The notes beneath the pieces were generated by a model. That model was given only the letters and a program-made list of their open reading frames with translations, was not told the DNA's origin and ran no database searches. A stretch of 33,274 bases of DNA from Bradyrhizobium sp. (GTDB lineage Bacteria; Pseudomonadota; Alphaproteobacteria; Rhizobiales; Xanthobacteraceae). The position numbers were made by a program, and so were the translations under genes. The stretch's first letter is position 1; every line of letters begins with the position of its first letter. Positions 10,965-20,920 of this stretch are shown piece by piece. Where the stretch lies: contig NZ_JAFAVV010000504.1 in NCBI RefSeq assembly GCF_019242285.1, positions 1-33,274 on the forward strand. The letters are read 5' to 3'.

Positions 10965-11504
10965 CTAAGGCCGCCCGGGAGCCCACAGCAGGGCGAGCCG
11001 CTGTCCGTCCGCGATCTGTGCAGGCGACATCTTGGACGCGACCGCATTGCGAAGGCGAAGGAAGTAGTCGCGTTCCGCCTTCGGTGCGCGAGCAGCGGCC
11101 AGATCCAGCCACTTGTAGGCGAGCACGAAATCCTGCGGCACGCCGTGGCCCTTGTCGTACATCAGTCCGAGCATGGCCTGGCCGAACGGATTGCCGCGAA
11201 TTGCAGCCTGAATGTAGAGGTCGGCAGCCGCAACGTAGGCCTGCGGCGCGCCGAATCCATTTTCGTACATGAAACCGAGCATCGCCTGGGCGTTCGCATT
11301 GCCGCGCAGCGCCAACGGCGTCAGCACGTTGACAGCAAGAACATAGTCGCCCCTGGCATAGGCTGCACTGGCGCGCGCCAGACCGTCGGCCAGTGCCGGA
11401 CGCGATGCGATCACGCAGATGGCAATCACGGCGGCTGCGGCAACGCGCAGTGGGCGCGACCTCGGCACGACGCGGTCAGCGCATGGTGTGAACGCGCAAA
11501 TCAT
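10965..11504 (-). CDS. Sel1-like repeat (TPR-like) secreted protein
   Basis: Signal peptide then repeats NANAQAMLGFMYENGFGAPQAYVAAADLY / NPFGQAMLGLMYDKGHGVPQDFVLAYKWLDLAA; start MICAFTPC overlaps the gspD 3' end. Confidence 0.8.
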   Translation of the reverse strand: MICAFTPCADRVVPRSRPLRVAAAAVIAICVIASRPALADGLARASAAYARGDYVLAVNVLTPLALRGNANAQAMLGFMYENGFGAPQAYVAAADLYIQAAIRGNPFGQAMLGLMYDKGHGVPQDFVLAYKWLDLAAARAPKAERDYFLRLRNAVASKMSPAQIADGQRLALLWAPGRP

Positions 11505-13791
11505 CGGTGCTCGCTCCCACGCTGCCGCGCAGCTTCGACCGCAACTCTTCCGCAATCTGCCGCGCGTCGTTGCCGGTGCGGATGATTTGCGGGCGGATGA
11601 AGATGATCAGCTCGGTGCGGGTTCCGGTCTTGTCCTGGTGCGAGAAGGCGTCGCCCAGGCCCCGGATTTCATCGAGCAGCGGGATACCGTTGCGCGTTCC
11701 GCTCTGCTGTTCCTTGATCAGGCCCGCCAGCAGCACCGTCTGGCCGCCCGCCACCGAAATGGTGCTCTTGACGCGGCGTTCCGAAACGGTCGGCGTCAAC
11801 GCCGAGGACGACGTCGGCGAGACCGAGGAGATCTCCTGCTCGACGTCGAGCGTGACGTTGCCATTGACGTTGATGCGCGGCACGACGTGCAGGATGATAC
11901 CCGTATTGCGATAGTCGATCGTGTTGACGACCGTGTTGGACGTGGTGAGCACGGTGGCGCTGCCGGTCGAGACCGGCACGACATCGCCGACCTGCAGTGT
12001 CGCGACCTGATTGTTGATCACGACCAGCGACGGGTTGGACAGCACCTTGACGCTGGTAACCGAATGCAGCGCATCGAGAATGGCGCTGGGCTGTGCTTCC
12101 GAGCCGACCAGGAAATTGAAGCCGGGGAAGGCACGGTTGATGAAGGCGCCGGCCACCGTGCCCGCGGTGGCCGCCACCGGGGCCTGCGTCGCCTGGGTGT
12201 TCATGATCGAGCCGGTGTCCGGCTTCAGGCCGAGGTTCTTGCTGGTCAGGAAGGTCTGCACGCCATAGCTCAGCTCGTTGGTGAGCGTCACTTCCGCGAT
12301 GGTGGCGTCGATCGCGACCTGCAACGGCGGCTGGTCGATCTGCTGCAGCGTGTTTTCGATGATCCGGTAGTTGCCCTGGTCGGCATAGATCAGCAGCGTG
12401 TTGTTGACCGCGTCGGGCGTGATCCGCACGCCCTGCATCAACGGCTGTCCGTTGCTGGCCGTCGTGCTGCGGTTGTCGAGCGCGCCGCCGGTCGGCGGAT
12501 TGCCGGCCGCGGGCGGCTGGCTCTGCGATTGACCAAACCCGGACGGCGTTCCGCCGGTCGCCGACGCCGTGCGGTTGGCGAATCCGCCTGCCTGCGAGGG
12601 TGCACCGCCGTTCGCGGAAAGCCGGTCCATGCTCGATGTCGAGGACAGTCCGGAGCCGGGCGCCAACTGATTGTCGGCGCTGTCGAGCGAGGCCGAACCG
12701 CCCACGAACATGTCGGAGAGCACGCGCGCGATCTGGCGCGCCTCGCCATATTTGACCCGGTAGACGTGAACGCTGTTGCGCGTCGTGTCCTCGCGATCGA
12801 GCCGCTTGATCCAGGTCGCCGCCGTGCGCAGCAGCGCCGGCTTGCGGCTGACGACCATGATGGCATTGAGCCGGCTCACGACCTGGAACTTGACGACGCT
12901 CTGGCTGAGGCCGCCTTCGCCGGAATCCATGACCTTCTCGAGCTCGGCGATGATCGGTTCCGGCGCGCTGTTGCTGAGCGGATAGATGCCGACGGATTGG
13001 CCGCGCATCCAGTCGACGTCGAAGCTCATGACGGTGTCGACGGCCGTTCGCCGCTCGGCGCCGGTGCCCTGGACCAGCAGGACATTGCGCGTCGGGTCCG
13101 CCCGAATGCTGCCGGGCCGGGTCGCAAAGGAATCCATCAGCTTCAGCACGGTCGCCGCCGATACGTATTGCAGCGGCACCACGGAGACGCCATAGCCGGG
13201 CTCGGGCGTTGCCGCGGCCGCATCCACCCGGCCGGTGCCGACGGCATCGCCGAGCGGCGTCAGGCGATAGCCGGCGCCATCCCGAACCAGGACCACCCCG
13301 CTCAACCGCAACGCACTCTCCAGCACGAACGGGATGTCCGATTTCGGCACCGGCCGCACCGAGACGAGGCTGACGGTGCCTTGCACGCGCGGATCGATGG
13401 CGTAGCCGGTCTTCAGGATGTCGCCGAGCAGCACCTTGGCAACGGTCGCGATCGGGGTGTTCTCGAAGTTCAGGTCATAGCCATTGCCGGTCGCCACCGG
13501 GTCGGCGCGGGTCTCCGAGACGTCGGTGATCTCCATGCCCTCATACACGGCGGCGTGGCTCCGCGCCCCGGCGTTGGTCTGGGGCGAGCCCACTCCCGAG
13601 GTCTGCCGGGGCAGGATGTCGAGCGAACGCACCTTGTCGAGCACGTCGATGTCGCCGGGGGCGGCGGTCTCCGTCGTGATCGAATTGCAGGACTCAAGCA
13701 GCAATAGGCAGCCCAGACAGAATGCCGAGAGGATCGCTCCGGCACTGCAGGTCGCCAGGCGCGACCGGTTCTGATTGCCGACACGCGCCAT
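11476..13791 (-). CDS. gspD: Type II secretion system secretin GspD
   Basis: Lipobox-like LLLLESC; N-domains; secretin core (VPVSTGSATVLTTSNTVVNTIDYRNTGIILHVVPRINVNGNVTLDVEQEISS; VLLAGLIKEQQSGTRNGIPLLDEIRGLG); start taken at ATG 13791 within ORF 11476..13932. Confidence 0.92.
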   Translation of the reverse strand: MARVGNQNRSRLATCSAGAILSAFCLGCLLLLESCNSITTETAAPGDIDVLDKVRSLDILPRQTSGVGSPQTNAGARSHAAVYEGMEITDVSETRADPVATGNGYDLNFENTPIATVAKVLLGDILKTGYAIDPRVQGTVSLVSVRPVPKSDIPFVLESALRLSGVVLVRDGAGYRLTPLGDAVGTGRVDAAAATPEPGYGVSVVPLQYVSAATVLKLMDSFATRPGSIRADPTRNVLLVQGTGAERRTAVDTVMSFDVDWMRGQSVGIYPLSNSAPEPIIAELEKVMDSGEGGLSQSVVKFQVVSRLNAIMVVSRKPALLRTAATWIKRLDREDTTRNSVHVYRVKYGEARQIARVLSDMFVGGSASLDSADNQLAPGSGLSSTSSMDRLSANGGAPSQAGGFANRTASATGGTPSGFGQSQSQPPAAGNPPTGGALDNRSTTASNGQPLMQGVRITPDAVNNTLLIYADQGNYRIIENTLQQIDQPPLQVAIDATIAEVTLTNELSYGVQTFLTSKNLGLKPDTGSIMNTQATQAPVAATAGTVAGAFINRAFPGFNFLVGSEAQPSAILDALHSVTSVKVLSNPSLVVINNQVATLQVGDVVPVSTGSATVLTTSNTVVNTIDYRNTGIILHVVPRINVNGNVTLDVEQEISSVSPTSSSALTPTVSERRVKSTISVAGGQTVLLAGLIKEQQSGTRNGIPLLDEIRGLGDAFSHQDKTGTRTELIIFIRPQIIRTGNDARQIAEELRSKLRGSVGASTDDLRVHTMR

Positions 13792-14078
13792 ACTTCGCCG
13801 ATCCAACTTCCAGAACACGGTCGCCCCGCCAAAAAGAAAAGCGACCCCAGCAGGTTCCTGCCGTAGCCCGGAAAGATGACAGTAATGTTTCGCAAGGCCG
13901 GTTGTCCGCGCGACCCTTGCCGAGTGTGTCATTCCTGCCGGCCGACGTGCTCGGCCGCTTGCTTCGTACTGATGTCACATTCCGGATCAATAAACGACGT
14001 CTCCGGCGGTTATCGGCCAGACCTAAGCCGCGCCCTTGGCGGAGCCCGCTGCGTCACCGGCGTCTGGTGAGGTGAATT

Positions 14079-15290
14079 GTGCCAAACTTCCGCTATCGGG
14101 CCCTGACGCAAGGCGGCGAGATCGTGCATGGCGTGCTGACTGCCGCCAGCGCCGGCGAGGTGGCGGCCCGTATCGAGTATATGAGCCTGCTCCTGATCGA
14201 GACCGTGGAGGAGGGGCGGGCGGCTGTTGGCTCCGGCGGAATGGGCCTGTTTGGCGCGCCAAGCCGAGAGGAAGTGACGACCTTCACGCGCGATCTCGCG
14301 CTGCTCCTGAGGGCGGGTGCCCGGCTCGATGACGCGCTCGAATTGCTGGCGAGCGATGCCGATGTCGGGCGGTTGCGTCCGGTGGTCGGCAAGCTGCGCG
14401 CCGCGCTTCACGGCGGCGAGAGCCTGGCGGAGGCCATCGCGGTCCATCCGACGTTGTTCTCTCCGATGTATGTCGCTCTCGTCAAAGTCGGGGAGATATC
14501 GGGAACGCTCGACCAGGTGCTGGAGCTGCTGGGCGAAGAGCGCGTGCGCGCGGAGCAGACGCGCCGCAAATTGACCGACGCCATGCAATATCCGGCGTTC
14601 GTGCTGATCGCGGCCTGCGGCGTGATGTTGTTCTTCCTGCTGTTCGTGCTGCCGCAATTCTCTTCCGTGCTGCAGGATTTCGGCAACAGGTCCGACTCCG
14701 CGCTCATCGTCTTCATTCGCTTGTCGGAGTTCATGCGCGCCAACGGTACCATATTGCTGCTCACAGGCGCGGCCTTGATCGGAACGCTCTGGCTCACCTT
14801 GCGCCAGGCGAAGGCGAGGGCGGCAATGGTCGGTGCGATCGCAACCATCCCCGGCATCAGGAACATCTTCCAGTTCCACCGGACCAGCCTGTTCTGCCGC
14901 AATCTCGGCGTCCTGCTCGGCAGCGGCGTCAACCTGACCACGACCTTGCGGATTCTGGTCGACATCATGGCCGGCACAGGCCCTCTCGACGCCTGGGCGG
15001 CCGCCGCTGATCGCGTGCGCCATGGTGGAAAGCTGTCCGAGGCGCTGTCGGCGTCCAGCACATTGCCGCCGATGGCGCTGCGCATGCTGCGGCTGGGCGA
15101 GGAGACCGGGCAATTGGCCGTATTGGCTGGCCGGGTCGCCGAGTTCTACGAAGCGAAGCTGCAGCGCAGCCTCAACCGGATCGTGGCCGTCGTCGGTCCC
15201 GTTGCCATCATTGCTATCAGTGCCGTCGTCGGCGGATTGATCGTCTCAGTCATGACGGCCCTGCTTTCGGTCACCCAGCTCGTCGGATAG
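14079..15290 (+). CDS. gspF: Type II secretion inner membrane protein GspF
   Basis: MPNFRYRALTQGGEIVHGVLTAAS..., EVTTFTRDLALLLRAGARLDDAL; GTG start. Confidence 0.92.
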   Translation: MPNFRYRALTQGGEIVHGVLTAASAGEVAARIEYMSLLLIETVEEGRAAVGSGGMGLFGAPSREEVTTFTRDLALLLRAGARLDDALELLASDADVGRLRPVVGKLRAALHGGESLAEAIAVHPTLFSPMYVALVKVGEISGTLDQVLELLGEERVRAEQTRRKLTDAMQYPAFVLIAACGVMLFFLLFVLPQFSSVLQDFGNRSDSALIVFIRLSEFMRANGTILLLTGAALIGTLWLTLRQAKARAAMVGAIATIPGIRNIFQFHRTSLFCRNLGVLLGSGVNLTTTLRILVDIMAGTGPLDAWAAAADRVRHGGKLSEALSASSTLPPMALRMLRLGEETGQLAVLAGRVAEFYEAKLQRSLNRIVAVVGPVAIIAISAVVGGLIVSVMTALLSVTQLVG

Positions 15291-15306
15291 TCAGGGATTT
15301 GTCGCC

Positions 15307-15798
15307 ATGTCGAAGCAGCCTTCCATCGCAATGCCCGCTTCCCGAACCGGTCGAACGTCGCGCCGACGCCACGAGGGAGGCTTCACGCTGGTTGAAATGC
15401 TGGTGGTGATCGCGATCATCGGCCTGATCATGGGATTGATCGGCCCGCGTGTGCTCAACTACCTCAGTGAATCGCGCGTGAAAGCGGCCAAGATCCAGAT
15501 CCAGAGCTTTGCGAGCGCGCTCGACCTGTTCAATCTCGATGCCGGCCGCTACCCCTCGTCCGCCGAAGGGCTCGCCGCGCTGGTTCGACCCGTTTCCGGC
15601 GTGGCTGCCTGGAACGGCCCCTATCTCAAAGGCGGCAACGTTCCGAGCGATCCCTGGAACCACGCTTACGTCTACCGTGCGCCGGGCGAACACGGTGCCT
15701 TTGACATCATCTCGCTCGGCTCCGACGGCCAGGAAGGTGGCAGCGGCACGGCGGCCGATATCTCGCTCGACACCATGGCAACCGCCAAGAACGAATGA
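15307..15798 (+). CDS. gspG: Type II secretion major pseudopilin GspG
   Basis: GGFTLVEMLVVIAIIGLIMGLIGPRV prepilin motif; YPSSAEGLAALV, DPWNHAYVYRAPGEHG. Confidence 0.95.
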   Translation: MSKQPSIAMPASRTGRTSRRRHEGGFTLVEMLVVIAIIGLIMGLIGPRVLNYLSESRVKAAKIQIQSFASALDLFNLDAGRYPSSAEGLAALVRPVSGVAAWNGPYLKGGNVPSDPWNHAYVYRAPGEHGAFDIISLGSDGQEGGSGTAADISLDTMATAKNE

Positions 15799-15818
15799 AC
15801 GAGAACGAATGAGGTCGA

Positions 15819-16283
15819 ATGAACCGGGCGTCCGAGCGCGGCTTCACCTTGCTGGAGATGGTCTGTGTGATGGCGATCGTCGCCATGCTGGCGGCGGTGC
15901 TGCTGCCCTTGGCGCCGCTCCACACCTCGCGGCCGCGCCTGCAAGCCTATGCGCTCGAGGCCGCATCGCTACTGAAAGCCGACCGCAACGCCGCGATCAG
16001 GCGTCAGTCCGATGTCGCGACGTTGGTGGATGCGCCGTCCCGCGCGATCCGCTCGGCCGTGACCGGCGAAACGCTTCGCATCCCGGGCGACGTACGTTTC
16101 GACGCACTGCTGCCGCAGACGTGCCGGCAGCGCGCGGCGCTGTCGACCATCAGGTTCTTCGCCGACGGCATGTCCTGCGGCGGCACCATTGCCCTGACCC
16201 GGCTCGATGCGTCCTACGAAATCCGCGTGAACTGGCTGACTGGAAGGATTGAGGTTGTTCCCCGTTCTGCAGCCGCCAACTGA
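15819..16283 (+). CDS. gspH: Type II secretion minor pseudopilin GspH
   Basis: RGFTLLEMVCVMAIVAMLAAVLLP prepilin motif; gene order. Confidence 0.85.
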   Translation: MNRASERGFTLLEMVCVMAIVAMLAAVLLPLAPLHTSRPRLQAYALEAASLLKADRNAAIRRQSDVATLVDAPSRAIRSAVTGETLRIPGDVRFDALLPQTCRQRAALSTIRFFADGMSCGGTIALTRLDASYEIRVNWLTGRIEVVPRSAAAN

Positions 16284-16671
16284 CCGGCGCGACGCCGGCT
16301 TTACGATCCTGGAGGTGCTGATCGCGCTCGCGATCGTCGCCGTCTCGGTGCTGGCCATCGGCTCGGTGATGTCGACCAATGCCCGCGGCGTGCGCACGCT
16401 GGAGAGCCATGTCGCGCTCATGCAGGCTGCCCAGACCGTGCTCGCAACCGCGATCCCAGAGCGCAACGAGCTGACGCCGGGGGTGCGATCCGGGCAGCTC
16501 CGTGGTTACCGCTGGCAGATCGATGTCGGTCCCGTCGGCGGCGGTTGGGCGGCGGCCGACACCGATGCCGCCTGGATTCCCGAACTCGTCAAGATCCGCG
16601 TCCGCTCGCCTTCCGGTGCGGCCGTCGATCTGGAAACCGTTCGCCTCGTCCACGGACCAGGTCGGTCATGA
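16249..16671 (+). CDS. gspI: Type II secretion minor pseudopilin GspI
   Basis: AGFTILEVLIALAIVAVSVLAIGSVM; overlaps gspH; exact start (TTG) uncertain. Confidence 0.85.
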   Translation: MRLFPVLQPPTDRRDAGFTILEVLIALAIVAVSVLAIGSVMSTNARGVRTLESHVALMQAAQTVLATAIPERNELTPGVRSGQLRGYRWQIDVGPVGGGWAAADTDAAWIPELVKIRVRSPSGAAVDLETVRLVHGPGRS

Positions 16672-17411
16672 GCAGACCGCCCCCTAGCCGGCAACGCCCA
16701 GGCCGCAGCGGCGAACGCGGCTTCTCGCTGATCGAGGCGTTGCTGGCGCTGGCGCTGACCGGGCTCGTGCTGTCGGCCCTTGCGACCATCACCGCGCAAT
16801 GGCTGCCGAGCTGGAATCGCGGCGTCGATCGCATTCAGCTCAGCGAGCTGATCGGCATCTCGATGCAGCGGATCGCGGCCGATCTCGCCGCCGCCGAGTT
16901 CGTGCCGGCCGGCGCGGAGCGGAGAAAGCCGCTGTTCGAGGGCACGGCGCGGTCGATCACCTTCGTACGCACGGCGATGGGGCCCAATGCCGGCGTCGGC
17001 CTCGACGTGGTGCGGATCGGCGAGAGCAATGATCAAGGCCGCCTGCTCACGGTGCGCTCGCGGGCGTCATTCGCCCCGGTGCCGGCCGGCGTCTCGTTCG
17101 AGCAGGTGCGTGCCGTCGATCCGGTCGTGCTGCTGCGCCCACCGCTCGGCCTGTCCTTCGCCTATGCCGGGCCGGACCGGGTCTTCCGCGATGATTGGCA
17201 CGATCGCAACCGGCTGCCGACGCTGATCATGGTCACGGTCCATGACACTCGGAGCCGGCGCGTGCTCTCGGTGTCGACAGTGACGCCGGTTCACGTCAAC
17301 GCGCCGGCGAGCGCCGGCAAATCCGACGGAACTTCCAAGGACAGCGCGGACGAAGCAGCCATGGCCGACGGCAGCACCGCCGGTCTCGCACCCAGGCAGG
17401 GCAATCCATGA
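16668..17411 (+). CDS. gspJ: Type II secretion minor pseudopilin GspJ
   Basis: RGFSLIEALLALALTGLVLSALATI; ATGA overlap with gspI. Confidence 0.87.
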   Translation: MSRPPPSRQRPGRSGERGFSLIEALLALALTGLVLSALATITAQWLPSWNRGVDRIQLSELIGISMQRIAADLAAAEFVPAGAERRKPLFEGTARSITFVRTAMGPNAGVGLDVVRIGESNDQGRLLTVRSRASFAPVPAGVSFEQVRAVDPVVLLRPPLGLSFAYAGPDRVFRDDWHDRNRLPTLIMVTVHDTRSRRVLSVSTVTPVHVNAPASAGKSDGTSKDSADEAAMADGSTAGLAPRQGNP

Positions 17412-18325
17412 TGCCGGGACCGACCCGCCGAAACGCCATGCCCGAGCGCGGTTTCATCATCGTCGCCGTGCTGTGGCTGGTCGCGGCGCTCGCCTCGCTG
17501 GCGATGATCTTTGCGTTGTACCTCTCGAATTCGGCAAGGACGCTCGGCCTCAATGACACGGCGTTGCAGGTCGAGGCCTTGGCGTCCGCCGGTGTCGAGC
17601 TCGCCGCCTATCAGTTGCAGCTTTCCGGCGATGAGGCGCGGCCGGCCCGAGGTTCATTTCATACCCGTCTGAACGGCGCGGATATATCAGTCGGCTATCT
17701 GTCCGAAGCGGCGCGGATCGATCTCAACGCTGCGCCAAAGGAGCTGCTGGCCGGCCTGATGTCGGTCCTGGGCGCACGTGGCGATGATGCGAGCGAATTT
17801 GCCGACCGCATCATCGCCTGGCGGACCAAGCCGACGCCGGAAAGCGCCGGAAACGAGGATGCCCTCTATCGCGCGGCCGGCCGCGCCTATTCGCCACGAC
17901 AGGGGCCATTCGCCCATGTCAACGAGCTCGCCCTCGTGCTCGGTCCTCCGCCGGCGCTGGTGGAGCGGGCACTGCCGTTCGTCACCGTGTTCAGCGGCGA
18001 GTCCGGCGTCGATGTGATCAACGCGCCGGCCGAAGTGATCGCGGCGCTGCCGGGCATGACGCCGCTCGTGCTCCGCCAGTTCCTCAATGGCCGCGCCTCG
18101 CTCGGGAACGACGCCGCAGCGCTAGCGACTGCGCTCGGTCCCGCAGGCGCCAGCGCCATGGCACAGAAGAGCAAGGCCTATCGTCTTTCGATCCAGATCC
18201 GCGTTCCGGATGGGCGGCAAAACACTTCGGAGGTCGTGATCGGCCTGGACGGCAAGGACGAGCCCTATCGGGTGCTGTCATGGCAGGACCATCTCCCGCA
18301 GCGCCGGGCGGCAGGGGAGCGGTGA
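17408..18325 (+). CDS. gspK: Type II secretion minor pseudopilin GspK
   Basis: RGFIIVAVLWLVAALASLAMIFALYL; LNAAPKELLAGLM; ATGA overlap with gspJ. Confidence 0.88.
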   Translation: MMPGPTRRNAMPERGFIIVAVLWLVAALASLAMIFALYLSNSARTLGLNDTALQVEALASAGVELAAYQLQLSGDEARPARGSFHTRLNGADISVGYLSEAARIDLNAAPKELLAGLMSVLGARGDDASEFADRIIAWRTKPTPESAGNEDALYRAAGRAYSPRQGPFAHVNELALVLGPPPALVERALPFVTVFSGESGVDVINAPAEVIAALPGMTPLVLRQFLNGRASLGNDAAALATALGPAGASAMAQKSKAYRLSIQIRVPDGRQNTSEVVIGLDGKDEPYRVLSWQDHLPQRRAAGER

Positions 18326-18330
18326 AGCGC

Positions 18331-19386
18331 ATGCAAATGGAGCTGAAACGCCTGTTCGACGCCTGGATTGCCGCGGTTGCCGCCGTGGTCAAGGCCGCCA
18401 TCTTGCGCATCATGCCGCAACGGCGCGTCGTCCTCGTGATGGGCGACGATGATTGGTTCACAGTGCGCTTCGACCCGGCCGATGGAGGCGCGAAATTGCC
18501 GGCGCAGCCATTACGCCTCGGAGAGACCGGCCACGATCCGATGCTTGACGCCCGCTGGCGAGCCGCGCTTCGCGGCAGCCGCGTCGACATTCGAATGCGG
18601 CCGGAGCAGCTCCTGTTCCGTGAGATCGACTTCCCGAAGCAGGCGGCCGACTTTCTCGGCGGCATGGTCCGCGCCCAGATCGACCGCTTGACGCCCTGGA
18701 CGGCGAGCGAGGCGGAGTTCGGCATGACGCAGCCGGTCGCGATCGCCAACGATCGCATCGCACTGACGGTGGCCGCGACCTCGAAGCAGAGAATTCAGCC
18801 GCTGGTGACGCTTGCCACCAGGCTCGGGGCAGCGTCGGTCGCGGGATTGGTCGAGGTGCCTGCGGATGCCGAACCGGTTTGCGTGTTCGAGCGCGAGCTT
18901 GCGCATGGAGGCGGGGTGGACCTGTCACGGCTGTTGCGCCTGACCCTGCTCGGCGCGTCGCTCGCAGCAGCCGCGTCGCTCCTGATCTCGACCTATGCCG
19001 GCAGCATGCTCGATGCCGAGCAGCAGGACCTGCAACATCGCATCGCGCAGCGGCGCGCCGCGCTCCGCATCGACCAGGGCAGTGGATCGGCCCGCGCTCT
19101 GCTCGCCAGGCGCAAGCAGAGCTCGCCGTCGAGCGTCATGGTGCTCGAGGCGATCTCGCGCGTGCTGCCCGACACGACCTACGTCACCGAGCTGCGCGTC
19201 GAAGGCGACAAGATGCAGGTTGTCGGCCTCACTCAGGATGCGCCTTCACTGATCAAGCTCCTGGAGCAGTCGCCGCAATTCACCCGGGCAACCTTCTTCG
19301 CGCCGACCACGCGCGACCCGAGCGACCCGGGTGAGCGGTTCCACATCGAGGCGCACGTCACGGCCTATTTCGGATCGGGATCATGA
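18331..19386 (+). CDS. gspL: Type II secretion assembly protein GspL-like (PilN domain)
   Basis: Position in operon; actin-like N-terminus, single TM (LLGASLAAAASLLISTYAG), C-terminal ferredoxin-like domain. Confidence 0.75.
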   Translation: MQMELKRLFDAWIAAVAAVVKAAILRIMPQRRVVLVMGDDDWFTVRFDPADGGAKLPAQPLRLGETGHDPMLDARWRAALRGSRVDIRMRPEQLLFREIDFPKQAADFLGGMVRAQIDRLTPWTASEAEFGMTQPVAIANDRIALTVAATSKQRIQPLVTLATRLGAASVAGLVEVPADAEPVCVFERELAHGGGVDLSRLLRLTLLGASLAAAASLLISTYAGSMLDAEQQDLQHRIAQRRAALRIDQGSGSARALLARRKQSSPSSVMVLEAISRVLPDTTYVTELRVEGDKMQVVGLTQDAPSLIKLLEQSPQFTRATFFAPTTRDPSDPGERFHIEAHVTAYFGSGS

Positions 19387-19940
19387 ACCAGCTCGCCATC
19401 ATGAGGAGACTCGCGACGACGCCGCTGCCCGCGGCGGCGGTCTATCTTGGCATCCTCGGCCTGCTGCTGTTCTTCGCCGTCGACGCGTTGATCGTCGTCC
19501 TCGGCCAGCGGACGGATGTTGCGGCCTCAGCCGCCATGCTCGAGCAGCTCGAGGGCAGGAGGCCGGCTTCCGCCGGCAGTCAGGCGGTGGCCAGCGGACC
19601 GACCGGCTCGCCATTCCTGGAAGGCGCAACGGTGACGGTGGCAGGCGCGGTCCTGCTGCAGCGGGTGACGGCGGCCGTCACCCGACTCGGCGGCACCGTG
19701 CTGTCGTCCCAGGTCGACCTGCAGGGCACGCAATCCAAGTCCGGCTTCCTCAGCATCATCGCAAGCTGCGACGTCGATCAAGGGGGCCTGCAACGCCTGC
19801 TCTACGATCTCGAGGCCGGCATGCCGTTCCTGTTCGTCGACCAGGTCGTGGCGCAGGCGCCTGCCGACGTTGCGGCGAGCGGCCAGGGCAAGCTTCGCGT
19901 CCTGCTGACCGTATCCGGACAATGGCAGGGGGCGAAATGA
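19383..19940 (+). CDS. gspM: Type II secretion protein GspM-like
   Basis: N-terminal TM, GspM-like C-terminal domain, ATGA overlap with gspL. Confidence 0.75.
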   Translation: MNQLAIMRRLATTPLPAAAVYLGILGLLLFFAVDALIVVLGQRTDVAASAAMLEQLEGRRPASAGSQAVASGPTGSPFLEGATVTVAGAVLLQRVTAAVTRLGGTVLSSQVDLQGTQSKSGFLSIIASCDVDQGGLQRLLYDLEAGMPFLFVDQVVAQAPADVAASGQGKLRVLLTVSGQWQGAK

Positions 19941-20638
19941 CCGGACACGGGAGGAACTGGAAAATGGCACCGGCGTTGCTGGTGCTGCTCGGCATTCCGG
20001 GATCGACGTTCGCCCTGCCGACCGACTCGTCCGCGGTCGACACGGATGCCGCGCGACGGCCGGAGAGCCCGTCCGTTTCCGCGATCTGGGACCAGCCGGC
20101 GACGCCCGCGACCGTTGTGGAAGTCCGGCCGCCGGAGCCGACGCCGGTCGCATCCGAACAGACACGAAGTGAAAATCCGCTGTGGGCGATTCCGCTTGCG
20201 ACCTTGTCGAACACCCGCGACCGGCCGATCTTTTCGGCGTCGCGGCGCCCACCGCCGCCTCCCGTGACGGCATCTGTGCCGGCGGTGACGACACCTTCGG
20301 CGGCGCCGAAGCCGGCGCGGACCGAGCCCCCGCCCATCGCGTTGACCGGCACCATTCTGGGTCAGGATGAGAGCTACGGGATCTTTGTCGATCCAGCGAG
20401 CAAGACCCCGTTGCGGCTCAAGATCGGTGAGGATTATCAAGGCTGGAAGCTGCGTTCGGTCCAGGCCGGCGAAGTGACGCTGGTGCGGGATCAGCAGACG
20501 GTCATCCTGACCTTGCCGCCGCCCGGCTCGGCTGCCGCGGAGCCGGCGCGCCCGCAGATCGAAGCGGTCGGCGCGCGGGCTGCGGAGGCGAGTGGGGGAC
20601 CGCCAGAGCCTCCGCAACCACGCAGCCGCCAGCGCTGA
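19937..20638 (+). CDS. General secretion pathway GspN/GspC-like periplasmic protein (HR-like domain)
   Basis: ATGA overlap with gspM; signal/TM segment, Pro-rich linker, IALTGTILGQDESYGIFVDPASKTPLRLKIGEDYQGWKLRSVQAGEVTLVRDQQTVILTL. Confidence 0.65.
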   Translation: MTGHGRNWKMAPALLVLLGIPGSTFALPTDSSAVDTDAARRPESPSVSAIWDQPATPATVVEVRPPEPTPVASEQTRSENPLWAIPLATLSNTRDRPIFSASRRPPPPPVTASVPAVTTPSAAPKPARTEPPPIALTGTILGQDESYGIFVDPASKTPLRLKIGEDYQGWKLRSVQAGEVTLVRDQQTVILTLPPPGSAAAEPARPQIEAVGARAAEASGGPPEPPQPRSRQR

Positions 20639-20920
20639 TACGGCCACGCCGCGAATTGGCGTCGCGGCCAGCGCGAGAAAGGCCTCCAGGACTGAACCCT
20701 GGGGCAGGGCGCTTGCTCTCGTCAGCGACGGCCGGTGGACCGGAAAAATCGGTGGATGACGAGGAGTGATCCGCAAAATCACCACTCTCGATCGTCGTGC
20801 CCCGATGTTGCCTCGCGGTTGTTTTCGAACCGTTACGCAATGAGAGAACTGACGTCATCCATCCCACCTACAACTACGTGCGCTTCTACTACCTCCAATT
20901 GTTTCCAACGGGAGAGAGTC

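Noticed and set aside
11419-13707. 762-aa plus ORF opposite gspD
   Set aside because: Antisense artefact of GC codon bias; secretin on the minus strand has clear family motifs.
20845-20880. Possible PHO box or TGACGTCA palindrome upstream of the phosphoesterase gene
   Set aside because: Only one PHO-like half site; the 8-bp palindrome alone is not significant.
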